A stretch of 64,000 nt of DNA from Ovis canadensis (Eukaryota > Chordata > Mammalia > Artiodactyla > Bovidae): positions 43,626,501-43,690,500 of the forward strand of contig NC_091255.1 of assembly GCF_042477335.2 (NCBI RefSeq), written 5' to 3'. A program made the position numbers and the translations under genes. Each line of letters begins with the position of its first letter. Within the stretch, counting starts at the first letter, position 1. The notes beneath the pieces were generated by a model. It searched no databases, was not told the origin of the DNA, and saw nothing but the letters and a program-made list of their open reading frames with translations. Shown piece after piece: positions 11,056-23,469 of this stretch.

Positions 11056-12350
11056 TAACTGGAAAAGGTAAGTTTTCATTCCAGTCCCAAAGAAAAGAAA
11101 TGCCAAAGAATGTTCAAACTACCGCATAAGTGCACTCATCTCACACGCTAGCAATGCTCAAAATTCTCCAAGCTAGGCTTCAATAATACATGAACAGAGA
11201 AATTCCATAGGTTCAAGCTGGATTTAAAAAAGGCAGAGGAACCGGAGATCAAATTGCCAACATCACTTTGATCACAGAAAAAGCAAGAGAATTCCAGAAA
11301 AGTATCTGCTTCATGGACTATGGCTGAAGCCTTTGACTGTGTGGATCACAACAAACTGGAGAATGAGAGATGGGAATACCAGAGCACCTTACCTGCCCAC
11401 TGAGAAATCTGTATGCAGGTTAAGAAGCAATTGTTAGAACTGTACATGGAACAACAGACTGATGGACAGATTCCAAATTGGGAAAGGAGTACATCAAGGC
11501 TATATATTGTCACCTTGCTTATTTAACTTCTATGTAGAGTACATCATGAGAAATGCTGGGCTGGATGAAGCACAAGCTGGAATCAGGATTGCCAGGAGAA
11601 ATATTAGTAACCTCAGATATGCAGATGACACCACTCTTATGGCAGAAAGTGAAGAGGAACTAAAGAGCCAGTTGATGAAGGTTAAAGAAGAGTGAAAAAA
11701 CTGGCTTAAAACTCAAAATTCAAAAAATGAAGATCATGGCATCCGGTCCCGTCACCTCATGGCAAATAGATGAAACAATGGAAACAGTGAGAGACTGTTT
11801 TCTTGGGCTCCAAAATCACTGCAGATGGTGAGCAAAATTAAAAGATGCTTGCTTTTTGGTGACAAACCTAGACGACGTTTTAAAAAGACATTACTTTGCC
11901 AACAAAAGTTCGTCTATTCAAAGCTATGGTTTTTCCAGTAGTCGTGTATGGATGTGACAGTTGGACCACAAAGAAGGCTGAGTTAAAGAAGTGATGCTTT
12001 TGAACTGTGGTGTTGGAGAAGACTTGATAGTCCCTTAGACTGCAAAGAGATTGAACCAGTCTATCATAAAGGAAATCAGTCCTAAATATTCATTGGAAGG
12101 ACTGATGCTGAAGCTGAAGCTCCAATACTTTGACCACCTAATGCGACTCATTGGAAAAGACCCTGATGCTGGGAAAGATTGAAGTCAGGAGGAGAAGGGG
12201 ATGACAGAGGATGAGATGATTGGATGGCATCACCAAAATAATGGACATAAGGCTGAGCAAGCTCCGGGAGATGGTGAAGGACAGGGAAGCCTGGCGTGCT
12301 GCAGTTCATGGGGTCACAGAGAGTCAGACATGACAGAGCAACTGAATAAC
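11056..12350 (+). mobile_element. BovB (RTE-clade) LINE, 5'-truncated, with RT remnant
   Basis: A sense BovB copy of about 1.3 kb. An open segment at 11462-11695 (77 aa) keeps the reverse-transcriptase palm: KGVHQGYILSPCLFNFY followed by NLRYADDTTLMAES, where YADD is the catalytic motif. Upstream and downstream parts are broken by stops and frameshifts, for example the TGA ending that segment. The 3' end (gagtcagacatgacagagca) is shared with Bov-tA tails. BovB is known to have moved horizontally between reptiles and ruminants. This copy cannot transpose. Confidence 0.88.
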
Positions 12351-12369
12351 AACAATATATACATACATA

Positions 12370-12637
12370 TATATATAATTTTATTTTTGGCTGTGCTGGG
12401 TCTTCATTGCTGTGAGGACTTTTTCTAGTTGTGGCGAGTGGCAGCCACTCTAGCTGCAGTGTGAGCTTCTCGTTGCAGAGCACAGGCTATAGGGCACATG
12501 GGCTTCAGTAGTTATGGTTCTTGGGCTCTAGTTATGGCACATGGACTTCGCTGCTCCGCGGCATGTGGGATCTTCCTGGATCAGGGATCGAACCTGTATC
12601 TCCTGCACTGGTAGCAGATTCTTTACCAGTGAGCCAT
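12370..12637 (-). mobile_element. CHR-1-type SINE (antisense)
   Basis: The reverse complement of CHR-1: ttttatttttggctgtgctg, gtcttcattgctgtgagg, ggcatgtgggatcttcctg, the inverted B box ggatcgaacc and ttctttaccagtgagcca. Confidence 0.85.
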
Positions 12638-12744
12638 TCATTCTTACAGCAAGTAATTACCATGTGCACACTTAGTGCCCGGTACTCTTAGGCACTAGAG
12701 TCACAGCATTTAGTAAGACAAACACTTCCTGGTCTGGGACTTCC

Positions 12745-12836
12745 CTGGTGGTCCAGGGGTTAATACTCTGTAATTCTAATGCAGGGTTTTGATCCCTGGT
12801 CAGGGAACTAAGATTCCTCATGCCCTGCAGTTGGTC
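12745..12836 (+). mobile_element. CHR-type SINE fragment
   Basis: ctgggacttccctggtggtc head, B box ttttgatccctgg and gggaactaagattcc end. The tail is missing. Confidence 0.82.
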
Positions 12837-12839
12837 TCA

Positions 12840-14604
12840 GAGTTTCCAGTCCAATGGGATTAACAACTATTTCCAGAGTGATAATAAATTAAGCAGAATG
12901 AAGTCATAGATGACTTGGAGGTTACAGGTGGTTAGGGGTCCTTTCAAGAGATGGCATTTGCATGGGGCCTGGAGGAGGAGTGTGCAAGGCAGACCTGAGG
13001 ACAAAGCATTGTGACTCAGTAACATGACTAGGGTGACAGGAGAGATACTGGGTTTGCCTTCAGTTAGTCATTTCCTCTCTGAATATCACCTTTCTCAACT
13101 GTAGATGGAGTAGTCAGTGTCTAATTAGGGGAAAAAAAAATCCACCCTAGGTATTTCAAACAAAATGGATTTAATACAGGGCATTGTTTGTGGAAGTGTT
13201 GGGCAGGCCAACTGAATCACTATCTTGAACACCTGAAACTTAAATTGTATAGTAACTATACCTCAGTTTAAAAAAAACAAAACTGCTTTCTTTTACCCAG
13301 AGACTGAGAACTGTGTGTGCTGGTCTCTCCTGCCATCTGACTCTGGACTTTAAACCACCCAGGTTCACCTTGCCAGCCAGGCTGCCTTGAGGAGACCCTG
13401 CCTCATGCTGTGAGCAAAGAGCCCTCCCCAAGTCCAGATCGCAGCGGGCTTGTGCTGTCTTCTTCCCATCCAGGCCTCAGCACGCAGGCTCCTTGTTTGT
13501 TGTATGCCTGGAACCTGTCCCCAGCCTCCTCCACAGCAGGTCCCATCCCACGTGTGCGACAGATAGACAGTCAGCTGTGGGGATGGCAGCTCTGCAGGCT
13601 AGAGGGGCCTTGGGCCCCTGAGCTGCTGCTTGGAGGAAATCCTTCTGACATGTACGTGGGCAGGAGAGTGAGCAGACTCCCAAGAGGTGGCTGCAGGGGA
13701 TACCAGACGGGGAGGACCAGTCAAGTGGGTATCTGCAGCACCCAACACTCACCCCGGAGCCACCTGGCTGCTGGCTCCTGCCCTCCCTTCTCCCACTGGG
13801 ACTTCGCTGAGCCTGTCCTGTCCCTGCCCCGTTTCATTCAGGTTCGGGTGGAGAGTAGCATGGGTTTTACTTCTAGAGCCCAGGCTGCTATAGGGCAGTT
13901 GCTGGATGTGTCCCTAGGGATCACCCTGCAAGGGCCCACCACAGGACACTGACATAGGGGGGCAGAAACTGGGTATGGGTCCTGTTGGCCTCATCTTTCT
14001 GTAGCCTGCTGACCCCCCACCCCCAGCCTCCAATTCCCAATACCTGGTTTCTCACGGAGCTGCTATGGAAGCCAAGCTAGTCATGACCACAGAGGGCCCC
14101 AGGGGGACCTAGAGGAACATGCTCCACCCTAGAGCCCTCAGGCTCCAGACTCCATGAAGGAGGCTCTCCATCCCGTGTGTCCTAAGTGCTGCTGGCCCTG
14201 GCCTGCCTGAGTGCTCTGCCTCCCCCACTGGACAGAAGCCCCGAGAGGGTTCCTGGGGGAAGAGGGGCAGATGACATGATGTGACATTCTCCTCCTGGTC
14301 CCCAGGTCCAGCTGTTCCCAGCAAAGGGAGCCTCCTGCTGGAGGCCTGACCATGACCTCAGTCAGAGGGGTCCATGCCTGGGAGGAGGTACAGGTGCAGC
14401 CAGCAGACCCCCGGATCCTGATGCCACCTGCACCTCAGGGCCTCACTTCCCTGCCAGTGAGGATGCAGGAGTCCAGACACCTGCCAGGTCTGCCCTTCTC
14501 GCTCCTCCCACTCCCGAGGGCTTCCCACCCCAGGGAGCCTGGCTGCTCTGGGGGTGGAGCGGAGGCGAGCACCCCTGCCCTTCCAGAAGCAGTCCTAGAG
14601 CCAC
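12840..14604. other. Intergenic sequence 3' of NATD1
   Basis: Between the SINE and the likely NATD1 polyadenylation site. A short L1-tail-like stretch lies at about 13,205-13,275 (cacctgaaacttaaattg). The ORFs here (for example 180 codons from 13,410) look like chance frames in GC-rich DNA. Confidence 0.5.
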
Positions 14605-14618
14605 ACTGGGTCACACCT

Positions 14619-14624
14619 TTTATT
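14619..14624 (-). terminator. NATD1: Probable NATD1 polyadenylation signal
   Basis: AATAAA on the minus strand, 2.35 kb downstream of the NATD1 stop. I did not check every minus-strand hexamer in the intervening UTR, so a nearer site is possible. Confidence 0.55.
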
Positions 14625-16447
14625 GAAATGTTATGCACTCCGTCTGGAGACCAGCTCTGGCCCAGACGCCACCTGCAGCAGGTCCTGAGTGGGAAAGGCA
14701 CATGGGTGGCCGCCTGTCTCAACTGGGTGAGACCTACCAAACGGTCCTGGCAGAAGAGCACGTGACCATGGGGCCATCTGCTGGGGGCCTGATAGGTCTG
14801 AGCTTTCCCGTTCCCTGCTGGCGGCACACAAACTGACCCACGTGACCTGCCTCCTGAGTGAGGGTTCCCCAAGTTTCCTGGGATGGGTGGGGCGGGAGGG
14901 CGAGGCTGAGACGTCAGTCAGGCTAGCACCGGCAGTGTCAGGATTGGGAGTGCTGCTGGAGGAGACTGGGGTTCCAGGGTTGGGTCTGCAGCACACCCAC
15001 CTAATTGGGGGAGTTGGCCATTGCTGCTGTCAAGGGCCGTATTGAGAGCAGCAGCATTTTGTAAGGCAGCCTGAGGCAAGGGGGCCCAGGTTGCACCTGC
15101 AGAAACTGGGGACGAGCAGTCCCTGGCCCAGTGTCGCAGGGCCCTGGGGACCCTGTATATCCCTGGTTCAAGTGCTAAGTGCTGTGTGTGCCAGCCGGGT
15201 AGCCAGAGTCACCCGCTGGGAGAACATAGGTGCAGGCTGGGGCATGGTGGGCCCCCTTGTGCCACCCAGCCCTCCGGTCCCTCCACATGCAACTTGCCCT
15301 GGGGTCCCCTGTGCCACTGTTGCAGGACACCCTCCCATGGACAATGCCTCCTGGAACCAGGTTGCGTCGCCCAGAAGGCCGCAAAGGCATCAGCACCAGC
15401 TCTCTGAGCTACTGCAGAGTTTTCATGACGGAGTCTGTGCTTGAACATGGGGAGTGTGGATGGGGAGGGGGTGATGATGGAGAGGAAAATGGCCCAGAGC
15501 CTGGGCTGCCACCCTCATGCCCACTACCTACTCTCCTCTTACGCTGCACCAGGAGGGCACATGTGTGGCCTTGGAAGGGCTTCTCCCAAAGCTTTCTGCA
15601 AACACAGCCAGGGGCAGAGAGGGAAAGGGAGGGTGCTCTGCAACCTCTAAGAATTCCTGGAGGCCAGAAGGGGGCTGGGCACTGGGAGGGATGTGGGGGC
15701 TGAGGACAGTGACTCAGGGCTGCCAGGCCTTTGGACACATGTAGATGGAGATGTCCCCACTTCTGGATGAGATGTATGTAAGTGGGAGCACCCTGGAGAG
15801 GACTGCCGAGGTCAGAAATGGAGGGGTCACTGGGGCAAGCAGTTCACCCCAGCCAGTGGCCTGAAGGGGCCGTGTCATCCCAGGGGTTCACTGTTAACTC
15901 ACATCTCAGCCCCAGAGGGACGGGACTCCTGAGCTGCCCTCTGGCCCCACAGGGGAGCAGGCATGAATTCGGCCCCTGTGGGGAGCAGGACACAGGAGGC
16001 TGTACTCTGAGCTTCAACCAGCCCCCAAAAGAAGTCCCCAAAAAGGCAGGCTCCACAGAACAAAGGTGCCGAGGTGCTCCCCAAGCTGTTCCCAGGAAGG
16101 GAGTCTGGGAGGGGCCTCAGACTCCTGATGGGCCACGGGCTTGCAGGAAGGGAAGGACGCTCTGACGTGTGGCGTTTGCACAGGAATCCCTCCGAACTGC
16201 TTCTTCCTCTGGGTGGTGAGAATGGTTTGTGAAGGACAGCTTTATCCCTCCCACCCCAGTTCAAGGGTCCTCTTTGAGAAAGCTCACCCACAATGAGGGG
16301 CAGGGATCCCCAGGACACTCAGATGGAAAGGGGAGGGTGGGCATGGGGGTGGGGTGGAGGGAGAGGACCACTATCCTGCAGGGTGGGTTGCCAAGGAGAC
16401 ACCAGCCACGTGTGAATGCATGTGTGTATGTAAAGGAGATACCAGCC

Positions 16448-16464
16448 GTGTGTGTGTGTGTGTG
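16448..16464. repeat. (GT)n tract in NATD1 3' UTR
   Basis: About eight GT units following ccagcc, inside a 39-bp partial duplication that begins at 16,393. Confidence 0.8.
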
Positions 16465-16974
16465 AGCCTGAGCCTGGACTGGCACCCAGCCCATTCCTGG
16501 CCCTGTTCATCAGGGAGGGCTCCCGTGGTTGTAGTCATCTCCTGCACCAGGCACACAGTCAAGAGCAGGGGCAGCATGGGGGCCACCTCGCTTGGCCCAA
16601 TGCCCCTGGAAGTTGGCACACATAGTTCCTTATTGCTCCTCATCTAGGGAGAAGACCCCCTGCTGCCCCTCACAGAGCACGGAGCAGCAAGGGGGATCCG
16701 GCATGGCCAGAGGGACGCCCCCATCCACACGTTCTGATCTCGACTGCAGGCCCTCACACCGTCTGCAGAGCAGGAACAGCCGGGCTCCGCTTCGCCATGG
16801 CAGCTGGACCACGGCCCATCCTTGGCCAGCCGCCTCCCAGGGCCACAGATGAGTGTCCTTACAAAAATAACTCTGAGTCCGTCCCCCGTGGGGACCAGGA
16901 TTCCTGAGAGCACACGGAGGCCAGGGCAAAGCCTGGGGGTCCGATAGGTGGGCTCGAGCCCTGTGGAGCCAGGG

Positions 16975-17091
16975 CTATGGCTGCAGGCGCTCCAGGTACT
17001 GCGGTAGGGGGTTCTCCTTGACGAACTTCTGGATGTACCAGCATGTGACATGGGCTCTCAGGTCCTCCTCCACCACAAAGTCCAGAGCGGC
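16975..17091 (-). CDS. NATD1: NATD1 coding exon 3 (terminal)
   Basis: 117 nt, residues A76-P113 and TAG (16977-16975). Acceptor ctgccag ends at 17092. The preceding intron is 0.9 kb. Confidence 0.95.
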   Translation of the reverse strand, partial: AALDFVVEEDLRAHVTCWYIQKFVKENPLPQYLERLQP

Positions 17092-20000
17092 CTGGCAGCC
17101 AGGCAGAGAGAAGAGTGGTCAGAGCCCCAGTCCCTCACACCCCAGGCTTTCCCTTGGGTCTGCAACGGAGGCAGAGGTGCTGTCACCACTCCCGTTACAG
17201 CTGGGAAACCCAGGCAGACTGATAAACTGCCTGAGGGACATGGCAGGGAAGTGAGGGGACCAGGGTCAGATCCGCCCCGGGAGAACCCTCTTCTCCACTC
17301 ATTCTTCACCGGATGCCTCCTCCAGGAAGCCACCCCTGTAGGCTGGATCAGGGCACCTGGGGCTCCCTCTGCTCCCAGCAGAGGTCGCTCAGTGTTCACA
17401 GGGATCCCAAGGCCAGCAGCAGGAGCGGTCAGCCTGCAGTTGTTGAACCAGTGGGTCTGGAACCGCCTGAGCACTCAGCACCCCACACACCTGACCCCCG
17501 GTTTCAGCCCAAGACCCTCTGGTGATAGGATTCCAATCTCTTCTCCCATTCTGAGGATGAACTGGGGGCTGCAGGTAAGCGCCCTCATGCCCAACAGATT
17601 CCCACCCCGCTCCTGTTACCCAGGGCTCCTTCTTGGTAACAGGATGGCCCCACAGACCAGCACAGAGCCGCCCCTGAAAAGGGCAGAGGGGCAGTAGAGA
17701 CAGGAGGGTGGCAGAGGGCAGGGCCCCGAGCAGCTTTTAGGGGACTCACGGCCACCCTCACCCTTGGCGCCAGGCTCGGCCCCCTGGAGAGTTCACTGGG
17801 CACCTACCATCCATGCACGCTGGGTCCCAGCAGTGAGCGCCCCACATAAGGCAGGCGTCTGGGTCCCTGAGGGCCCGGCCTGGGAGGTGGGGGCGTACAG
17901 GTGACAGGGGGTAGGTGGCAGTTGCAGCCCATGGGAGGGTGGGGCCTGGCCACCACTGGGCCTGGTCTCCTCTGAGTGGGGTCAGCCTCCATGCCCTACC
18001 TTGGCCAGGTGCTTGGCGATGCCGCGCCCACGGTAGGCGTCAGGGACCTCCGTGTGCTGTAGGTCCACGATCCGCTTGCCCACATACTCATAGAGCAGGA
18101 CTGCCCGGTCATGACATCCTGTGGGGAGGGGGTGGGCGGGTGAGGCCCTGAACGAGCAGGGAGGCCTGGGGGGAGGGTCAGGGGTTCGGTGCTGGGTCTG
18201 GAATCACCTCTCCATGCCTCAGTTCCTCATCCACAAAGTATGGATGCAACGGAGCACTCCTCAGGAAGAGTGTCTGGAGGATTAGTGTGCTAAGAACAGC
18301 ATCTAGAACACACCGAGCCCCATGTGGCCTTTTCTGCTATCATCAAGCTTAGCATCCCAGTGCTCCCGGTGCCCCCTAAGGCCCAGCTCTCTACACCCCC
18401 ACTGGAGCACCTGCCCAGTGCTATGGGAGCCCCAGGCCCAACACTGGATGTAGAGCAGGACTCAGCAAGTTGCCAACTAGCCCAGAGCCTGAACAAACCA
18501 GAGAGCTGGACTACCCACTAGACCCTGGGGAAGGTCAGAAGCAGCAGACACCAGCGTCCACAGGAAAGTGACCAGGCCCAGGAGGCACAGGCAACTGACC
18601 TTCACACCCTCTCAGGCCTGGTGCACCAGTCTGCCCCAGTCCCCTGCTGGAGAAACACTTAGCTGAAGTTCCAGCCTCTCAGCCAGCCTGTCTGTCCATC
18701 CAACCACGTGCTTACCCACCCCTCTGCACCCCTTGACAAAAGTTCACTGAGCCCGTCCGTGGCACTTCTCGGGAGCTGGAGACATGGCCACGAACAAGCC
18801 AGGCCAAGGTGCTTGGGGTCCTTCTTGCACATCTCTCAGATGCCAGTCTGAGCCTTCGGCAGGCCCGTGGGCAGAACTTTCAATATCTGTCTGGAATCTG
18901 ACCACTGTTCACATGTCCACTGGCCCCTGCACCCCCCATGGAAGCAGAGTCAGACCCCGCCCATCCTCAGCTCAGCGGCCTCCCCGCGGCCCTCAGGGCC
19001 ACCTGCCTCAGCCAGCTGCTCCCTCTTCCTGGCACCTCCCCTAGAGTCCCCCAGGGCTGGGTCCTCATTATTTGAGGTTAGCCCACGTGTCACCCCAGCA
19101 TTTCAGGCCCTGGATCAGGCAGTCAGGCAAAAGCCTGAGCACCCATGTCCTCTCACACCCCATGTCAGCACCCCATCCACGCTTCCTTCAGCAAGCACCA
19201 AGGAACTGGGCTTTCTCCCCATCTGCTCACACTGCCTGCCCCCAGGCAGCCTGAGGGAGCCCATGACATCTGATCCATCCTCTGCTCAGGACCCTCCCAG
19301 GCACCCATCTCACCCAGAGTCAAGGCCAAGTTCTCATAATGCCTGCCACAGCCCCGCACCACCTGCCTCCATGCCTCTTGATGCCCTCTGTCCTGTGGCC
19401 TGGCTCTGTTTCTCCCAGGACACATCAGGCACCCCAGGGCCTTTGCACTTGCCGCCCCCTCCACAAGGAGCACTCTTGCTACCGTAGCTCCCTTCTTTGC
19501 CTCCTTCTTGGGTGGTCCTCCTGGACACCTGACTCTAAACAACAGCCCTTGGGACTTGCCTGGTGGTCCAGTGGTTAAGACTCTATGCTTCCACTGCAGG
19601 GGGCAGGGTTTGATCCCTGGTTGGGGAACTGAGATCCCACATGCCATGCAGTGTGGCCAAAAAAACAAACAAAAAGCACCGGCATCTTCCCAATACCCCA
19701 ACCTTATTTCTCACAGGTCTTGTTCTTCAGGATGGTCTATGCTTTATTGTCCACTGACCCTCAGATGGCTGAGCCCCCAGCACTTACAATAATGTGTGGC
19801 ACATGGTAAGCTCTCAAGAAGCACTTGTGGCATGAATCCTAGTTCTTCTTTCTCCAAGGTGCAAGACTGCAGGCATGTTGGTCACTCTCCTATCCTAGCC
19901 TCAGTCTCCTCTGTAAAATGGGCAGAGCAGCCCCTCCACCAACACCGCCAGCAATGCTGAGGATAAAGTAAGTGACTCCAGTGTGAGGGGCAAGCCGGAA

Positions 20001-21991
20001 ACCCAAGGACTGAATGCACACAGCTGCTCTTTCCTCCCCAGACCTGGAACTTGCTGGGGACCCACCAGCCTAGCTCTGCCAGGGGATGGCTGGCACACAC
20101 CTGTGCTAAGAGCCACAGGGCTGCTCCACCTCTCAGCCTCAGTGTCCACCTCTCTCACTGGGCACAGTGAGCTGGCTTCCAGGGCCTGGCTGAAACCATG
20201 ACAGGCCATTCCCTTCCTCAGCTGAGGCAGGGTTGGGGCCTGGGCACAGAGGAGCCCTCGGCCCACCCCTATACACACCCAGACCATTTCAAGCCTGGAT
20301 ACACAGCCCAGTCTTGTAGACTGGTGAGAACTTGGCCAAGGATCCTGGTCCACTTTAGAGTCAGCCATCTGAGCAGGAGGCGACAGACAGGACAAGTTTA
20401 CAAAGGCAGCTGGGCTCATCCAGTGCTGACCCCAGCCAACTCAAGAGGATGTCCCTAATGGCTGTACTCATTAGGGAAAAAAAGAAGGAACACCCCCAAA
20501 AGTCCCCTTTTTCTTCTTTCTCTGAGTGTTGAGGGTCTCCTGAACACCCACAAGGAAATCAGAGGCCTCTCAGGAGCCTTGAAAAGCCAGGGGGCCTCTT
20601 GGAATGAGAGTAGCAGGGGAGCCCTGAGAGTCACGGCCAGGTGCGCCAGGGTGGGCACTATATCGGAGAAGAGGAAGGAAAACGTGTTTGAGTTCTGGCC
20701 TGCGGGGGCCTCAGCTTACTCCTCTGAACACAGGGTGGTGACGGCCACGTCACGAGTGGGTTGTAACAGACGTGTGTTGGGGCCGGGTTCGAAGCCGAGC
20801 ACAGCCAAATGGGGTCTGAGAAGGTGAAGTCCCAGCTCCGACAGAACCTCCAAGCGCAGGTGGGAGGAGTCAGCCCAGACAAGACCCTATTCGAGTTCTG
20901 CCCCTCCCCCCATTGCCTGACCTCAGGAAGCCTCGCCCTTCCCTCCTCAGACAAGGGCACAGTGGCCCATACGGGCCCATCCAGCTTGGGCACTACCACA
21001 GAAGGCCCAGCTGGGAGGGAGGAAAAAGTTATTAACAGAGAGGGGTGGGATGCCAGGAATTCAACCCTCCATTTCTCAATCAGGCGGAGGGGGCGTGGAC
21101 TAGGAAGCGGTGAAGGGCTTGACTTCGCTTCTGGTTTAAGAAGTAATGCCCAATTACTTCCCTGGTGGTCCAGTGAGATCCCAATGCAAGGCGCCCGGTT
21201 GGTCAAGGAACTAGATCCTACAGGCCCCAACTAAAAAATCAAAATTGCCGCGACTAAGAGTTCGCATGCCGCAACTAAGACCCTGCCAGCAAAAAAAAAG
21301 AAAAAAATCAGTAAAGCCCAGTCCATGTCCTCCAGCACTGACTACCTGCCGCAGGCGCTGTTCTGAACCTCACTCTTACTGGGGCATCCAATTCTTCCCA
21401 CCAGCCAGGAGTTAATCCCACTGTAGAGGCGAGAAACGGGCGCACAGAGATGAGGTAAGTTGGCCAAGCCCCAAAGCCGCCGGGGTCTGAAGGAGACAAC
21501 GTCCCTCCCCGTACCCGCCCCGCCCCGCCCCTGACGGGCCGAAGCCCCTCCATCCTTCAGCCCCCGGTCGGTCTAGCAGGGTCTTCCAGTCCCCTCCGAG
21601 CAAAGAAGCGAAGATTCGCAGAGGCAGCCAGAAGCCACTCAACACCGGGAATGGGGAAATGGCGGGACACCCTCTCCCCGGGACCTCGGCAGGATCCCGG
21701 AAAACAGCCGGGCCAAGCAGGTGCGGGTTCCCCCGGGCCGAGGCGGGACCGGAGCCGCCCGGCGCCTGCCTCCGCCGCTCCCGGGCTCGCGCCGCCCCGG
21801 GCGCCCGCCCCCACCTGGCCCGCGAGTGCGCCCCCGGCCCTGCGGCGCGCAGACAAAAGGCGGGGGCGGGCGGGCCCGGCGTTACCGTTGAGCCGGACGG
21901 TGAACTGGCGACGCCGACGGTCGTGCTCCACGCGGATGGGGCAGCCTTGCTCCGGCGCGCCCGGCGACGCTGCTGCCGGCGACTGCGCCAT
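16975..21991 (-). CDS. NATD1: NATD1, N-acetyltransferase domain containing 1 (3 coding exons)
   Basis: Exons 21991-21886, 18118-18000 and 17091-16975 join to a complete 113-aa frame (342 nt with stop), the same length as human NATD1. The start reads [16 protein letters not shown], then the conserved [20 protein letters not shown]. The GNAT-type acetyl-CoA loop is Y64[10 protein letters not shown] (R65, G66, R67, G68, I69, A70), followed by helix [14 protein letters not shown] and the C-terminal [22 protein letters not shown]. It is a minimal GNAT-fold protein of the YjdJ-like family with no membrane segment or signal peptide. Its acetylation substrate is not established. All splice sites are GT/AG, and both bases of the split G36 codon were checked. 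Confidence 0.97.
18000..18118 (-). CDS. NATD1: NATD1 coding exon 2
   Basis: 119 nt: the last two bases of G36, then C37-K75, including the acetyl-CoA-binding RGRGIA. Acceptor ccccacag, donor AAG|GTAGGG. Confidence 0.95.
19553..19680 (+). mobile_element. CHR-type SINE
   Basis: gacttgcctggtggtccag head, B box ggtttgatccc, gatcccacatgccatgcag and a short A-rich tail with CAAA units. Confidence 0.87.
21156..21310 (+). mobile_element. CHR-type SINE, internally deleted
   Basis: ttccctggtggtccag joined directly to gatcccaatgcaagg, then atcctacaggccccaac, cgcatgccgcaactaagacc and an A-rich end. The head is rearranged relative to other copies. Confidence 0.7.
21886..21991 (-). CDS. NATD1: NATD1 coding exon 1
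   Basis: 106 nt, residues 1-35 plus the first base of G36, inside the CpG island. The ATG at 21991-21989 is preceded by GAGTGCCC on the minus strand. Donor AACG|GTAACG. Confidence 0.94.
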
Positions 21992-22143
21992 GGGCACTCG
22001 GACCCGGGCCAGGGGCGCGCGGCGGGCTCGGGGGGCGGCGCGCGGAGCCGCACTGGGGGCGACCGCAGGCGGCGGCGCGGAAATTGACACTCGGCGGCGG
22101 CCGCAGCAACAAAAAGGGGGGAGCAGGAAATCAGCTGTGCGGT

Positions 22144-22149
22144 CACGTG
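22144..22149. promoter_or_regulatory. CACGTG E-box
   Basis: A palindromic E-box about 155 bp upstream of the NATD1 ATG, in context GGTCACGTGC, favoured by USF and MiT/TFE factors. Single short motif, so low weight. Confidence 0.4.
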
Positions 22150-22300
22150 CGGCGCGCGACCAGTGGGCGCGCAGCCGCTCTGTTTTGATACATTCCGTTC
22201 GCCTCTTAAAGGCGCAGCGCCGCGCACAGCTCTGTGCTGGGGCCTTTGGGCCTCTGGCCCCGACCTGCAGGAGACTCTGGGGGACCCCCCAAGGACCCCG

Positions 22301-22880
22301 TCTCAAACACACGTTTCGACCTATAGGGCAGTTCTAACCGTCCCCTCGCAGCCACCATTTACTCAGTGGTTGCTGTGTGCCTGCGCGCAGCAAAGCCCCG
22401 GAAGCTGCAGAAAGCGCTCATGAAGCCGAGAAGTAGGTGCGCTTGACACAGGCGCCTGGGGAAGACCTGCGAGGGTCACACACCGCTGGAACGATTGTCC
22501 CGAGAAGCCTGGCTTGCGATCTGGTGAAAGGCCACCTCTAACCCCAGAAACAAATGTGGGAAGCTCCTTGGAGATCCCTGGACCCACTCACTGGGTGGTG
22601 GGGGTGGGGGGATTGAGTCCCAAGAGGGCCAGGGACTTGCTTGAGGACACACAGGACTCTGGGTGGGTGAGTGGGGAACAGACTACATTTTTGAAACAGG
22701 ACTGGACAACACCTCCCCCCCACCCCCTCCCCAACTGCTGGGATCCAGAGCCGCCCACCGAGTCACGTGACTGCAGGTTTTATTAGTTTGCTGGTGAAGG
22801 CGTGAGCGTGATGTCATTCCCACGTGACCACCGCCCGATTTAAGATGCCCATCGTTTGTGTTTCCCCCTCCAGCCATTGC
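22301..22880. other. Intergenic, nothing recognised
   Basis: GC-rich transition from the NATD1 island. Includes a C-rich run near 22,712. No gene-like frame. Confidence 0.5.
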
Positions 22881-22889
22881 CCTACCCTG

Positions 22890-23460
22890 TGACTAATTTG
22901 CTTTTCCTAAAACTTCATGTGAACAATATCATATAGTATGCCCTTTAAGGATTCAGTGTTCTTTTTTTCTTATAAAACATTTTGTGTGAGATCAATCCAC
23001 GTTGTTGAGGGTATCTTTTTCATGACTGAGTAGTATTCCACCAGGTGCATATTCCACAATGTACTTATCTGCCTACTGTTGATGGGCGTTTGGGTTGATT
23101 TTAGATTTTGACCGTTAGGATTACACATGCTGTGACCATTCTTGAACATGGTCTTAGGACCATGAGTTTTATGAGGACTAACCAGACCTTTTCCAAAGTG
23201 GCTACCTCATTTTACACTCCTGCCAACAGTTCTGAGTGCTTCTTTGGTCACCAGTCTCTAGTTCTAGCCGTTCTGGTGCACGTGACGTGGTGGCTCACAG
23301 GTGTCAGTATACCTTTCCCTGACGACCCCTGAGGCTGAACCTTCTTCATCCACTTCTTGGCCCTTTCGGTATCTATTTTTGTGGGCGTTTTTTTTTTTTA
23401 AATTGGAGTCCTTTTTGTCGTCTAGTTAGGAGTCCTTTGTCGCATATATTTATTGAGAAT
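22890..23460 (-). mobile_element. Old L1 3'-end fragment (antisense)
   Basis: Reverse-complement L1-like text: tttttcatgactgagtagta ttccacc, tactgttgatgggcg tttgggttg, cactcctgccaacagt and a final ggagtcctttgtcgcatata. Diverged. Confidence 0.7.
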
Positions 23461-23469
23461 ATCCTATCA

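Larger units (their letters stand above)
14600..16974 (-). other. NATD1: NATD1 3' UTR (probable)
   Basis: GC-rich sequence after the TAG stop down to the AATAAA. It contains a (GT)n tract at 16,448-16,464 and a near-duplicate block (aaggaga[c/t]accagcc at 16,393 and 16,432). No interspersed repeat was recognised across 2.4 kb, unlike the flanks, which fits an exon. Confidence 0.55.
18119..21885 (-). other. NATD1: NATD1 intron 1
   Basis: 3.8 kb. It contains two CHR SINEs (19,553 and 21,156) and an L2-like fragment around 19,400-19,500 (cagggcctttgcacttgccg). The rest shows nothing recognisable. Confidence 0.85.
21470..22300. promoter_or_regulatory. NATD1: NATD1 CpG-island promoter
   Basis: A very CpG-rich 0.8 kb containing NATD1 exon 1. 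Upstream of the ATG (plus coordinates above 21,991) the island carries TCACGTG at 22,143-22,149, a USF/MITF-class E-box. No TATA box is evident. The transcription start is not defined by sequence alone. Confidence 0.78.

Noticed and set aside
11462-11695. Functional reverse-transcriptase gene
   Set aside because: The YADD segment is only 77 codons of a BovB ORF that is broken on both sides, so it is annotated as a transposon remnant.
21412-22312. 271- and 251-codon minus-strand frames over the NATD1 island
   Set aside because: The second contains the true NATD1 exon 1 and then reads into the intron; the first is an out-of-frame CpG artefact.
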